Below are positions 32,501 through 53,129 of a DNA stretch of 64,000 bases, piece by piece. How positions within the stretch are numbered: position 1 is the first letter of the stretch; each line of letters begins with the position of its first letter. The notes below the pieces were generated by a model. The model saw only the letters and a program-made list of their open reading frames with translations, was not told the origin of the DNA and made no database searches. The stretch comes from Lota lota (taxonomy: Eukaryota > Chordata > Actinopteri > Gadiformes > Lotidae): contig JACYXH010000242.1 of NCBI GenBank assembly GCA_026745465.1, positions 1,268,501 through 1,332,500 of the forward strand. Reading direction: 5' to 3'. A program made the translations under genes and the position numbers.

Positions 32501-33098
32501 CCCTGGAGCCATCCCCACCCAAACCTAACTGCACAAAATGAAACGAAGAAATTACAGAATAAAGGAAAAGGTATTTGTGTGGCTGTGTTTCCCTTCCGGT
32601 AAGCAACCGCTGTTAAAACGTGAACCTCAGTAGTTACTGCGCTCTCTGCGGTAACAGAGAAAACGGGCTACTCCGGCGGTGCTCACGACAGGTGATGTCA
32701 TCCGCCTGGCGGTTGGATCTATTGGTTACTCTTGGAAAACTGCACCACAGCACCCAAAATTGAGCGGGTGCTCAGGGCATTTTGCCCCTTAAATGAGCTC
32801 GCCCGTGAAATATAGGGTACACTTCTGTATTTTAGAAGTCACTGAATGTTGGTCCGTCATGCAACATACTAGAAATGAATACGTGTTTCCCAAAATGTTA
32901 TCAAATTGCCCGGGAAAGTGTACAAAATGCCCCCCGAAGTGTTTAAAAGGGAATTTCCCACCCCGCTGCATCTAACCAGTTGTCTAACCAGTTGTCTCAG
33001 ACAACAAAAAGGACCAATCAAGCGATAGCGAAAGACAACAATTGCAGACACGTATTGGAGAGAAGAAGAAGAAGGAGCTAACACAGCTATCACCTCAC

Positions 33099-33208
33099 CT
33101 CAACCTCTCCTCCTCCGTCTTCCGCAGCCTCATGTCCCGCTGCACCACCTTCAGCACGTGCTCCGCCTCCTCATCCGTAAGCCCCGACAGGTCCAACTTA
33201 CGGCCCAT
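33099..33208 (-). CDS. myrip: Start-codon exon of a MYRIP-like Rab27 effector (partial)
   Basis: This exon encodes the first 36 residues, beginning [19 protein letters not shown] and ending in EEERL. This is the start of the Slp-homology/FYVE-related Rab27-binding domain of the Slac2/Slp family. The opening [12 protein letters not shown] fits MYRIP (Slac2-c) better than melanophilin. The exon spans 33099-33297. Its acceptor is a pyrimidine-rich CTCTCTTTCTCTCCAG, about 89 bases are 5' UTR, the ATG at 33208 has G at -3 and +4, and the donor AG|GTGAGG leaves phase 2, compatible with the Ser that follows in MYRIP. MYRIP links Rab27 on melanosomes and secretory granules to myosin VIIa/Va and actin. 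The remaining exons are not seen in the window and probably lie beyond its left edge. A related synaptotagmin-like or mlph paralogue remains possible. Confidence 0.8.
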
Positions 33209-33297
33209 CCCTCCTGGCCTCGCCACGGCGACCGGCGGATGCTGCAGCAGCTCCAAGGCTGGAGGAGGAGGAGGAGGAAGAGGAGGCACGAGCAGCC
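33209..33297 (-). other. myrip: 5' UTR part of the MYRIP-like start exon
   Basis: Non-coding part of the start-codon exon, between the acceptor AG at 33298-33299 and the ATG. It is GGA/TCC-rich and contains no upstream ATG in frame. An upstream non-coding exon must exist at higher coordinates. Confidence 0.65.
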
Positions 33298-33329
33298 CTG
33301 GAGAGAAAGAGAGAGATACGAGAAAGATT

Positions 33330-33462
<133 letters not shown>

Positions 33463-34386
33463 GGAGAGGAGCGTGAAGGAAAGGGGTCCATTCACTAATA
33501 GACCAGTGTTTGTGTACAGTGGTTGTAGAGTGCGATGCCGATGACTCACACAACCTATAATTGGGCCAATAATTGTCATCAACAGAGCTCTACAGTCTGC
33601 TCTCTCATCTCATCCTACATCGTTCCGGGGGAGTTTCACTGATCTCTTGCCACTCACAACACGTCATACTCATCCCTGCCATAACGTTTTGAATGATAAA
33701 AGCCATTGAATTTCGTGGATGTACCAATTGAATAGGAGTAATGACTCATATTTTGAATATCTGCAACTTAAATTTTTGAACATTAAACATTAAAAATATA
33801 TATTTTTATTTCAAATAGGTTAATTTCTAACAAATAAATTCAGATGACCCTGTTTTCCAAGTATAATATTTAAACTGTATGACTGTAGGCATTTACATTT
33901 ACGAAATCCAATTGCTTTTAAATTTCAAAACATTATGGCAGTGCTTCAAAATAAGTATAACTTATCTGGTTTCGAGTACTGATTGTTAACACTGACCAAG
34001 CGGCATTTTCAAAGTGAAGTACAACAGCAGGTGGTGAACACACTTTTGATATGAATCCCGAACAGCATTCTTTTTTTCACTACAAATTCTCACTCATATC
34101 TCAATGGATTAATATTCTTGCTGCTACTTCTCTGCTGCTGGCAGAGAAAGCTGACCTTTCCTGCTGAGGAAACACACTTAATGATGCAAACCATGCTTAG
34201 AGAAGCACTGGCTGGTTGGCCATCTTTTTTTCTCTCTTGCCTTTGACTATAGCGAGGTGGTGATCGCAGCGCTAATGCATAGCATGTACTGTATAGCCAA
34301 TTGGGACTGTAATTAGTCAGAGCATCTTTTTATAGCCAGACAAAGTCAAGGACAGGAACACAATGGTGTGTGTGTGTATAGTGCAA

Positions 34387-34499
<113 letters not shown>

Positions 34500-35349
34500 T
34501 AATACAGATCTATTAGGTGACTCATATAGGTCTGGGGACAGTGGCTGTTGCAGTTCACAGAAGGGATGTTCTTCTGTTCTGATATAGGCCTACTGTCCAT
34601 CACAAACACAAATTTGTTAATCTATTCAGGAAATGTTTAATCTATTAATTATTTTAAATGTTCATCTCTGCTTCTGTCACCGGTTTCCTGGTTCACCTGA
34701 CAAAAGGGGGAATGGCCTCAATAGACCACTCAGACACCTGAAGAGGAATGTTGGGCCATACCAAGTCTAAGAGGGGAGTGTTTAACCTTTTATAGCCTTT
34801 ATGGCCCATGTCTATGTTTGTGGCTATACCGTAATTTACAGGCCTCCCCTTTATGTTTGTGTTGGTTTGGCCTCTGGGTATTAATAAACTGTGTTTCAGT
34901 TTCAAGGCTTTTTGTCTGTGAAGCCATGAGAGCATCTCAGGTATATGAATTCTAGAATTAACCAATTGTAGACATGGGAATGGACAGGATTAACAAGTGC
35001 AGGAAGTGATTTTGAAAGGAATCAAAATTGGCACGGTGACCATGTAACACGACAAGAGCGACATCCTCAGAAGGAAAATGAAAGTCAATAATAAGAGCAT
35101 GAGAGAACAACTTGAGGAACACGTTTGACATGTCAAACGAACACTGCGCATTCATCCACTACCACTTCATTGGCTCACATACGTAGCATGTCATGTAGCA
35201 TTTGTGGCTGCTCGGGTCAGGGGCAAAAGTGGGTGGCCTCAGGACAAGAATGTATCTGAAGACTCCACAGGCCAGCAGCGGTCAGGCGCTAAATTAACTG
35301 CTTGTTTTAGACATAAATTGTACCAGACCTGCGTCATAGCCAGGGGGAC

Positions 35350-35497
<148 letters not shown>

Positions 35498-36960
35498 ATC
35501 TGGCAACCAAATTTGGTCCCTGGTTCGATGCTCGATTTTGGTTATTGGCCAAGGATGGAGATGAACTTAGCAAGGCAGCTAACCCTAACTGGATATAAAG
35601 GAGAGGAATACACACGCAGCATTAGTGAAGCAACCAAAAAGGGCATTTCTTGCCATTTACATACGCATGCACATACACACCCACAAACACTCATGCACTC
35701 ACAAGCATAAGTGTTACATCAGAACAGATGCTAATTGAAATCCAGATGAAGCTCTGACTCAGTCACTGTGCATGTGACACGCTGCAGGAAACCATGAGTC
35801 TTGAATGAGATGTGATTCATTGTTGGTGACTGATAGCAAAATTACAATACAATTATGTAAGGAGAAGAACATTAATAGAGCTCGCCATTAGTTATTGTTA
35901 ATCTCACTTTAGTTTCTGCACAGGGATGAATGAAGTACCCATTCAGCTATCCATCAATCCATCCATCTATCTACCATCGATCTCACTCTATTCATCGTTG
36001 ACCATTCAAACACTACAATGTTAAATAATTACTTAAGTGCAGATATAGAACCAGGACAGGAACACTAGAGGAATATATTTGCATATCAACAGGTGTACAG
36101 AAAGCAATTTGGTCTAACAAGACAAGGTTACTAGAAGAGCAACACTCCATCAAATGTGTTTCTCATGAATCCTTCCAGTTTGTGCATGGCTGAATAAGGA
36201 TTTAGGAGTGGGTATGCCAAATAAAAAATGACTGTTTTGCATTCCCCTGGGTTAAATCCCAACATTGCACTTGCGATAATGAAGCACTCTCCTACACATT
36301 CAACAAAGCATGCATTGCTCAGAGATCAGAGAATGGAAGCTAAACGATGAAGAGATTTCAAGGAACCATGTTAGCAGTTTATTTTAAAGTTTCATTGTTC
36401 TACGTCTTAATGGCTTACATTGCATACAGAGCTAAATCATATTGTAAAAGGATAACACAATGCATGGAAATTATAGGGATGTTTTGTCAATAATCTTCCA
36501 ATGCACCTATTTTTCTCACCAAGGTAGACTACACTTTCTCGCCTTTTTCCCCCCGTGACAAAATGAATTGCAATGTGCCTTTACACTTCTGCCATGTAGC
36601 GGTTAAGCTATTGTTGTGAGCTTGTTCGACATCAGCACTGTGAACTGTTACAGCCGCCCCTCTTGCTGTTTGACATCTATCGATAAAGATCTGCGCAATG
36701 CATCGCTAATAGCTGATCGAAATCAACGAAATGAGCTTTTATTTTGTAAGATGTGGAACACATGCGACCATATTTTTTTTAAACAAGACACGTCGGTGGA
36801 GGAAACGCACAGAGCAACCGGGCGGACACCTGTACCGTGTGGTCCAGTGACCATAATATCCACGACTCGCCATCCCAAGCCTTTTGTCTCTTGCATTATG
36901 AACGAATGAAAAAACATTTTTGTTATGGATATGAAAAGTTAAATGTTGAAATCACTTACA

Positions 36961-37260
36961 GAGGATCAGTTGACACTGGATGACCGCCAGTTATGCTGCA
37001 GTCTCGTGGATTAACGCAATCCCCCCCAAAATAAACACAAGCAGGGCAGATGATGCGCTGGCTATGGAGCGCAAACTTCCTTGAACACCTGTCTGTCTTT
37101 GCGTGACGCTCGCTGCTGTGTGCGTTTTTTTTTTTTCTCTCCCCCCTGTTATTTTCCCCTCAAAGCAAAGCAAAGCCCGGGCACCATTGAGTCACGAGGG
37201 TTGTATCACGGCCGAGGATGGCGCAACGGCAGCGAGGTGAGGGAATGAATAACTACTTTA
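36961..37260 (-). promoter_or_regulatory. Candidate promoter or non-coding first exon for the MYRIP-like gene
   Basis: Read on the minus strand, a locally GC-richer stretch ends in CCTCT|GTAAGTG, a strong donor at 36960. About 0.5 kb further upstream, at about 37487, is an inverted CCAAT motif (GATTGGCTG in GCGCTGTGATTGGCTGTCCC). The start-codon exon at 33.1-33.3 kb needs such an upstream exon. No transcript evidence is available, the donor has a weak exon side, and the true start could be elsewhere. Confidence 0.25.
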
Positions 37261-38854
37261 GTTTTTCAACGTGTTTGCATGACACACAGACATTCTAGTT
37301 TTAACATGGTCACCAAAAAAACAAACACATCTGGACATATCCAAGCGTCATTGTACAGGGGTTCTCTTTGTTTCCCCTCCCCGGTACGTAGGCTACAATA
37401 TGCAGCAAGGCTGTTGATCCCATTTTTTATTTATTTTTTATTCAATGTTTTTCAACCGGCACCTGAGTGAGCGTCGTACGGGACAGCCAATCACAGCGCT
37501 TCAAAATGACATTGCAACTCTGCTGGACACAGCCTGCTGTTGGCTGGCGCAGCGGCGGATGGCTGGTACCCTCCCCTCTCCTCTAGTCTGGTGGTTCATT
37601 CTTAAAGTCGTCCCTCTAGTAGGTATTACCCTGAGGCAAGGGATGGGGATCGGGGTGAATCGTTTAGGCGAAGAGGCTTGAGCCCTCGACACCCCGCTTT
37701 TTTTTAATCGAGTCAAATACAGCAGCATTCAAAATGGGAATGGATTGATTTCAATGTTAAACATGGTTTATGGAAGCGATTGCTTCTTTAGCCACAAAAG
37801 CACAATGTGAGTTATATTTGAAACAAGTGGTTGAAAGCCTGTGAGATGCGATTGCCAGGGGCAGGGCTTCATAATAACTTGACGTATGTAGGCTATGGGT
37901 CTGCATACGAGGAATCGAGCAATGCATTCAAGCAATTACCAGCAGCATGACCCATTCAGACACTGAAACAACTTCGGCTACTTGATGGTAATGATTTAAT
38001 CGAATTCTTTGTTCACAAGTTCACATTTCTTTATTGCATTCACAAAGTATGCTTAAATGCGAAATATGATGTTGGTAAAGTAATAAGAGGGATTACTGAT
38101 ATATATTTTTCCCATATAGAAATATGCATTATTCCATAGTGACACACAAACAGTGACCAGGACAAGGCCTTAACTTAAATATTTACAACAAACACACAAA
38201 AACAAAGCCTTACTGTTGTTACTCAGCACTGTAACTCACAATGAGTTCAAATGTATTTCCAAATAATAAATAAACAAAACGTTAATCTGCTGACTAACCA
38301 ACATTTTCATTTCATTTCAACAATGTCCCCTTACATGTACTTTGTAAATCCCAGCAGGAACTCAGTGGAGGTCCTTTCAGTGAAAGGTATTAACGAGAAG
38401 GGGGGAAACTGTGGCTCACACACGTCCACCACACAAAGACTTCTCATCATCCTTGGAATTAATACAACAATCCTCTTGTCACAAGCCCATATATCTGAAA
38501 GCTGAGGTAAAACATGTTTAAGCTTCCCCCTCTACCGAAACACTGATGTTTATGTATAAGTTATCCTGCTGAGTCACGTACAGTACAAATCTCGTATTGG
38601 AATTGGCAAATATTAATATATTCACTGACCATGGCCTATTGGGGAAAGAAATTGATGTATTTTGGCTAGATTGATGTTTCACATTTGTTGAAATGCTGAG
38701 ATGTATTTGGCACTAGTAAAAACAAAATCCTTATTTCTCCTTATTTCTTATCTCTGTCCATTTGTTTTTTATAAAGACTTCCGGCATGGATTTGGAATTG
38801 TTTGTACTGCACTTTTGATTATATGCTTTGATTGTTGCCATTCTTGAATTGATT

Positions 38855-38922
38855 GCATTGAATTGTTCTTACCCTCATTTATAAGTCGCTGTGCAGTGGA
38901 TAAAAACGTCTGCTGGAGCTAG
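38855..38922 (+). mobile_element. SINE-like element fragment, copy 5
   Basis: TATAAGTCGCTGTGCAGTGGATAAAAACGTCTGCTGGAGC is the reverse complement of the CATTTAGCAGACGCTTTTATCC edge of the minus-strand copies, so only the 3' part of the element is present here. Confidence 0.6.
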
Positions 38923-39008
38923 ATACCTATTGGTGAAAATATGTTATTGGCCCCTTTTTCATTATACAGCCAGCAGAGGGGTATGTCATTATGGACACAC
39001 ATGTGACT

Positions 39009-39138
<130 letters not shown>

Positions 39139-39719
39139 TCTCTGTCATAAAGTAGCCATAGGTTCCTGTGGAGGACCTCGACTGGATTGCTAGTAGAGTG
39201 GGATTATTAGGCTGAATAAAGAGAGCAATGCACTCTGGTCGTCTATCCCTGTCACATGCGCCCCCCCCCCCCCCCCCCCCCCACCACCATCTGCAGTAGT
39301 AATGACGTTCTTGTGTGTGTACATGTGTGTGTGTGTGCATGTGTGCCTGCGTTGATCTATTAGTGTGTCTGTGCGTGTTAGTGTGTGTATGTGTTGGTGT
39401 GTGTGCGTGCATGTGTGTGTTTGTGTGGAAATAGATTTCACAGGTTGAAGTTTGGCATTCACGGCTCTGTGTTGTGTTATGAGCACAAACACTGAAGATG
39501 ATCCTAGGCCAGAACAGTCCAGTTAACTAATTCGTCCTTTTCTTTACCATTAGCTTGTGAATTATATTAATTAATATGAATCATAATACTTAACAAATAA
39601 TGAATGAATAATAATGTGTCTAACTCTCTGTTCCATGATTGGTGATGTTACTGTATTGTAAAGTATTCTTAATACATAAAGTGTGCTTAAGACAGATAGA
39701 GAGACAGAGAGGGGCGTTG

Positions 39720-39759
39720 CTTGCCAGTCTTCACTGAAGCAGTGCGACCAGCGTAAGGC

Positions 39760-39791
<32 letters not shown>
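39720..39791. repeat. Direct repeat unit A plus (CTGT)n
   Basis: A 45-bp segment (39720-39764, CTTGCCAGTCTTCACTGAAG...) runs into eight CTGT units (39759-39791). A second copy of the 45-bp segment is at 40213-40257. Confidence 0.85.
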
Positions 39792-40154
39792 GGGAATGCA
39801 TATAACGTTACATCCGAAAATAAGATCTGTCAAAACAGTTTTTTTTTAATGCATATCAGCAATCTACATCGCACTGCAATCTCACTATTTACCCACCCCT
39901 CTGGAACTTGTGAGAGCACACAATGTTGTGTTTTAATGTGAAGAAGATCTCTTTGTCATTTATCATCAGACTTCACTCACATCATAGCTCATCTACACCG
40001 TTGATGGAAGAGGAACACACAACTCATTTCATCAAAGGAGTTGAGTAGAAGAAACAAAACATCATTTTCTTGTCTGTTGTTACTCTGACGGCACTTTGGG
40101 GAAGTTATACCTTCAAGTCCCAGTGGTAACCAATGGTGTGTGCATGTTTGTGTA

Positions 40155-40257
40155 CAGTCAGTCAGTCAGTCAGTCAGTCAGTCAGTCAGTCAGTCAGAGT
40201 GAGAGTGAGAGACTTGCCAGTCATCAGTGAAGCAGTGCGACCAGCATAAGACTGTCT
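40155..40257. repeat. (CAGT)n plus direct repeat unit B
   Basis: About ten CAGT units (40155-40197) lie just before a 45-bp segment at 40213-40257 that matches 39720-39764 at about 41 of 45 positions. Confidence 0.85.
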
Positions 40258-40614
40258 TAAAAAATTCCTAAGTTGTTTAGCCATACCATGCTGTCCCCTA
40301 TGCAGTAGAATGAGCCACGATTAGCCCCATAAACCACATGGGGTTGAGCTGTAATGGGTCAGCAACTATAGGCCAGCCTGCATTTCTCCTCCTGGTAAGC
40401 CCCATGTATTATATGAGCAATACGCACATATGCTACATGCCTCACAATATATTAAAAGTCAGAGACACTACAGAATCCCTGACTCAAAATGTATAGGTTT
40501 TGGATTAGTAATTCCTGATGTGAAGTCAAATTTGAAGAGTGTGTGCATGCTCGTGTTCATGTGTTCAACCTCCCTGCTGATATGAGTATCGTATAGATAT
40601 ATTACTCTTCACTG

Positions 40615-40795
40615 CTTAGTCATTTAGCAGTGATACTTTGTGATTTTTATTTTTGTCTTTAAGGAGAGGGTTTGAGAGAGTGCATCTTGCTCAAGGATGC
40701 CTAGGCAGTTTGTGGACACACATTACGGAATGGAAGCCAGAACCTTTAGGACTGGGAGTCAAACACCCTAACCACTCCACTCTCCTGCCCACTAG
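40615..40795 (-). mobile_element. tRNA-headed SINE-like element, copy 6
   Basis: It starts with GTCATTTAGCAG and contains GCATCTTGCTCAAGGATGCCTA, then AGAACCTTTAGGACTGGGAG and TCAAACACCCTAACCACTCC, the complement of the tRNA-like A-box region. One of the better preserved heads. Confidence 0.75.
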
Positions 40796-43015
40796 TGTAT
40801 CTATACCACTCTATGTTCTCTCTATAATCGCTTAACGCTCCTACACCATCTAAGAACAGTTGAGTTGTGTTTGCAGCTACAGGGGTGGTGCTGACACTGC
40901 CTACTCAGAATGACTAATTGCCGATGACCGGCCAGGGCGCCGTAGGAAATAACGCATCAACCAAAACACTAAACAAACACAGTGAGTCACTTGTTGCGTT
41001 GTTCTTTAGCAGTGGAAAAGAGAGAGAGAATGAAAGAAAGAACAGGGTTTTCTGTTCCAACTTTTGCATTTAATTTTATTGGTGCATCTTCAAATATCTT
41101 GAGTTGCTGGGACCTGTGGAAGGAAAGGAGCAGGGAAGCTATTTTCCCTGCTCCAGTCAATACACAAGCCCTCAGGCATGGTAATGAGTGAAAACAGGAG
41201 CAAGTGGAAAATTACACTCATAATTGCAAACAACTGTCTAACTCTAATGTTTTTCCTGGTCCACTGCACGTCACCCATTGTAACCATTACCTAATAACTG
41301 GCCCATGTAGACTCAGACAGTTCCAACGTTTTTCTTATTTTGCTTCATGAAACACTACACAGACCACAGGCAGATCTTTAAACAGTCAATGGTGCCTCCA
41401 GAATAAACTCTTACCACATATTTTATGATGTATTATATTATATAACACTATCCTACTCTACCATTCTGTCTAAACAGCCTCCATACACTGTTGCTGTAGG
41501 AGCTACTGACCTATAATATCTTATGTTACCCATTAAAAAAAAAACCTTGGCCACACTGACCAATACATCATATGGCACTTAATTAAACGTGAGCCCCTTA
41601 ATAATATGGAATAATTCCTTTCCCCGCATTGCATTGAGGAACCACAACATGTGCCCAGCATTGGCAGCGTCTCCTTCCACACTCTATCCAGAGCAAAGCT
41701 AGGCTCCCGTATTGCGGATTTCACAATTCTGGGAGAGTGAGAGGCAATTTGACAAGCACTCCACTCTCCGGTTCTCTTGCCAATAGCGGCCGGCCCCTTC
41801 CCGCAGCTGTTCGGGCGGATTCGTTTTCTTATTGGCTGTACGGATCACTACAACATTTGAACGATGGCCCTTTTCATCCAACAGCCAATAGAACTTCCAC
41901 TAGCTAATTATTTAAAGCTGGATGGATGGATGGGATACGAAATATTAAATATATATGAATATTAACAGCACTTCTATCGACATATATAAAATACAAGGGA
42001 TTAGCATGAATCCATGGGATGTAGCTGGATTAATGAATCCTTCCAGGGTTCAGGGCTAGTATGATTCTATGAGCTTTATACCAATCCACACTTCCTAATT
42101 AGAGATCAGATGAAATTATCTTGTAATTGTAAGTAAACGCACTAATGAGGTTTAAGTTAATTGCAGGGTTGAAATGATAATATGAATCATCGTAGAAGAT
42201 GAAAGTTGTCTAGTACAGTCTACAGACACCTTCTCTGCAATTAAATCTACATGTGTTAAACCATGTGGCTATAATGCTCCAGCAAAGGGAAAGACAACGA
42301 ATATTTGCAATACTTTGAACCATGGGGGGATGGGGAACAGACATTGTGTTCCTATTGATAAATGTCTGGGAACGTCAGTTTGACGTTGAATGCAAAGGAC
42401 AGTGAAGGGCTGCAAATGCAATGAAAACACTGCAGGAAACACCGCTGTTAACATGCATTATGACGAGGGTACGACAAGGCAAACCGCAGAGGCACTTTAC
42501 ATGTGACACAGGAACTAGGAATACACACATCCACTCCTTTCATCAGTAGTAATAAAATATACTGTACCTGCTGTATTTGATTGATGGAAATAAGAAATCC
42601 ACCATAAATACAAGACAGACAGACAAATGGCATGTATTGCATTCATATTAGGAATTGTGCGTGAATGTTTTCGAAAGGGTGTTTATTTCAGAAGATGAGT
42701 TGTGAAGAGTGTCTGACTGTGCAGCGCACATCTGGGTAGTCAAACCCGCTCACACACCTTGTCTTCCATCCAAGGAGACATCGCTGGCTCCCTTTCCACT
42801 CCACAAAGGCTTCAACGCTCGATGACATTGTTTGCATCCAACTCCTTGCTGCCATGGTAACGGGGACAGGAAGAGGGCCATGTTATAAATGAGAGAATGG
42901 GCGAGGCCGTGACCCGCGCTATGCTCTCCTGTTGTCACTCGCTCAGACAGCCACACTCTGACACTTGGTGATGTGACTGTCTGAATGGTTATTCAGGACA
43001 ATTAGGCACATGGAT

Positions 43016-43141
<126 letters not shown>

Positions 43142-44051
43142 ATTGATTCAGCTGTGTAGATCATGACGTAAAACGAGTATGTGGTATGGGTAATAATTTT
43201 CCAGAATAGGTTATGAAATTGTGAAGTTTTTATAGATTTCTTTGTACCCATAAAATCTAAGGATAACTACATCTGGGGATGCACGTCATCATTCCATTTG
43301 TATGATTTAAATTCAAGACTATGTATTCGCTGTGATTATGCACAGGCCTTAAGAGCATTGAAAGCTCTTCATTCTGGGAATAACACCGGTAACATTATCA
43401 GTGGTGGTAATTGACAATTATATATTTAAGATTCAGTTGGAATCTTAATGAATGCTCGCCAAGTTCAAGCACGTTAAATGCTAAATAAGTCGAGGCCTGG
43501 CATAAAAGGAGAATTCAAATGCAAGTCTCTCCCCGTTTGATGACAAAGCAATTGCAGCTTGCATGTTTCTGTTGTCCCTGATCTCTGCTGTCCTTGTGTC
43601 CCACACTTATTTCCACCTGAGAGGCTTAAGAGTAAACATGCCTGCATCGCTCCCTCTCACACACTCCAATAAGCCGTTACCAAAAGCGCTCTCTTTGGAG
43701 AAAAGGAATGGCAAAGCTCTTACGGTAATGATTCGAAATCAGATCCAGTGAGAGTTTGTGGTCATAAACCCAGGCGCTAAAGTGGTGAGAGAGGCATGGC
43801 ATTGTCTTCACATTGGGCTTTTAACTGCACCCTGCACGGCAACCCTTGTCCATCCATTTATATGGTTGTTATTGTTAATAATAGTAATAATCCTCATAAT
43901 CGTCACCAGAAGATGATTATGAGGATTTAAAGATTGTTTCTATGACAAAGGCTAATATACATATATTCCAATACACCGATTTAAAAATGCACATCTATAT
44001 GCATATACAGCACATACACATACATGCATACTTAACTGAATAATCTGTTCG

Positions 44052-44183
<132 letters not shown>

Positions 44184-44734
44184 ATTTCAGTGTTTAGCAT
44201 GAGAATCAGTGCCTTTTACTTTACTTTTATTTAGAGTCAAAGACCTAACAAGAAAAATTGCTTGCATGGCTGCATGGAGTTCCAGCTGAATACGCTTATA
44301 TTATAAATGAGTCATTCGGGAAGTCAACCTCTAAAATGTAAGCATTTCTATTCCAAAATACGCATCATTTGAATAATCTTGTTATCAGCTTGAAAGCCAC
44401 ATAACCCATATTGTGGATGGAAAGATTACCTGTAACATCCCCTGTTTTCTCTAATGCACTACAATTCAGCCAACCTGCTTTCTCCCTCTCTCTATCACAC
44501 TCCCCCTTGTTCCCCTCCCTCTCTTAATCCAATCCAAATCCATTATGCATTGGTGTGAATGCATGAATTCATGATTGTAAACAACATGGACATATATTTA
44601 AAGGTGTATATAGAACTAGACATGTCGTCATGTGCATTTTCTAAAGAAAATGCGTGTGGTTGCATGAGCCAACTCGTCGTATACGCAATGTTCCGTGAGT
44701 ATGCTAACATGCTAATGCTAGCAATGCTAATGAG

Positions 44735-45635
44735 TGAGCACACCATGTTTCAAGTCCCTGGGCCACTTTGAAGCAGACTTGTGATTGCTTGAATAATGAG
44801 GCTTTGATTGTGAGTTATAGCGTCCCCTGTTGTCAAAGCGTTATTTTACATTTTGGAGACCTGCTTACGCGTAGTTTCTATATGCATACAGACTTTGACA
44901 ACTGAGTTGTTCACCTTCGGAATGGTTGAAGACAGTGTTTTTTCCCCCATTTACTTATTAAAAAAATAGCTCGATGAGCACCTGCACCAGTGGTAATTAG
45001 AAATTGACACTGACGTCATTTTTTGAGCTATGGATGAAAACCTTCCACATTACCTAAGGGGATGTCATTGATGGGCCCACCAAGTTTTAGATCCCTGGGC
45101 TACTCTGAAGCTGACTTGTGAATGATTGCTGACTTGTGAATGGAGGCTCATTTGCATAATCTTATTTGCGCATTTTTAACAATTGTCATGTTGCCATTTT
45201 GAACAGAACCAAAAAATAAGAAATTACTTACGGTCGGGCATGATTAAGCAGCATGTATACCAAATTGGGGCCGTTTGGGTTAACAGTTTAAGATTCTTTC
45301 AAGGTTTTCCAAAACTTTCAAGCTACAGCTAAATCTGTCCAGACGGACCTTATGGGTCCTTGATGAGGTTCAAAAGGTTTAACATGTCAAATAAGGCCCA
45401 GATACCAAGTTTCAGAAATGTTCATCAAACGGGGTGGAGGGCGTGGCGTTTAGGTTTGCTCATGAGTTATAGCGCCCCCTGTGGTCACAGCGGCCGCAAA
45501 CTTTTTGGAGACCACCTTACTTCCGGTTTACATATGTGTATTTCATTTGATAACTCCCAGGTGTTAAGGTTTGGAGTGGTTGATTGAAGCGATTTTGCCC
45601 CGTTCACTTTCCATATTCAATAATAATACAAAAAG
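44735..45635. repeat. Degenerate tandem array, period about 325-340 bp
   Basis: Landmark words recur at regular spacing. CACCATGTTTCAAGTCCCTGG is at about 44741, CACCAAGTTTTAGATCCCTGG at about 45079 and TACCAAGTTTCAGAAATG at about 45403. TGAGTTATAGCG(T/C)CCCCTG is at about 44811 and 45465, two periods apart, each followed by GGAGACC.(G/C)CTTAC. About three diverged units are present. No coding potential was recognised. Confidence 0.75.
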
Positions 45636-47870
<2,235 letters not shown>

Positions 47871-47873
47871 GGC

Positions 47874-47899
47874 GGGGGGGGGGGGGGGGGGGGGGGGGG
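47874..47899. repeat. Poly-G run, 26 bp, beside the TATA box
   Basis: An uninterrupted G run ending 14 bp before the TATAAA element of the next gene, preceded by GA-rich sequence and GGGGC. Confidence 0.97.
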
Positions 47900-47913
47900 A
47901 CAGAAAGCAAGAG

Positions 47914-47919
47914 TATAAA
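47914..47919 (+). promoter_or_regulatory. TATA box of the peptide-precursor gene
   Basis: TATAAA in GAGTATAAAGCAGGG. It lies 73-78 bp upstream of the ATG at 47992, so a start about 30 bp downstream would give a 5' UTR of roughly 45-50 bases. TATA-type promoters are typical of tissue-restricted genes such as peptide hormones. The transcription start itself is inferred. Confidence 0.6.
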
Positions 47920-47991
47920 GCAGGGCACCCAGAGGGGCTGGGAGCATTGCCGTGGCTCTCTGGGATCTTAGCCATCATCATCCTCATCATT

Positions 47992-53129
<5,138 letters not shown>

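Larger units (their letters stand above)
27075..33098. other. No gene seen; probable intron of the MYRIP-like gene
   Basis: This stretch follows the start-codon exon in transcript sense. Inside it are an inverted-repeat element, a CA array, G/C homopolymers at 28456-28470, 28617-28636 and 31726-31748, SINE-like copies and short perfect hairpins, each listed separately. A fragment with TTTTATTTGGGC...CAAAGTGCTCTACAG at 28775-28845 and GGATAAGATAAGATAAACTTTAT at 29678-29700 look like tails of fish retroposons. No Zn-finger exon of the SHD domain was found. Confidence 0.55.

Noticed and set aside
36616-36909. 97-codon plus-strand frame near the candidate promoter
   Set aside because: No similarity, no splice signals that extend it, and length expected by chance.
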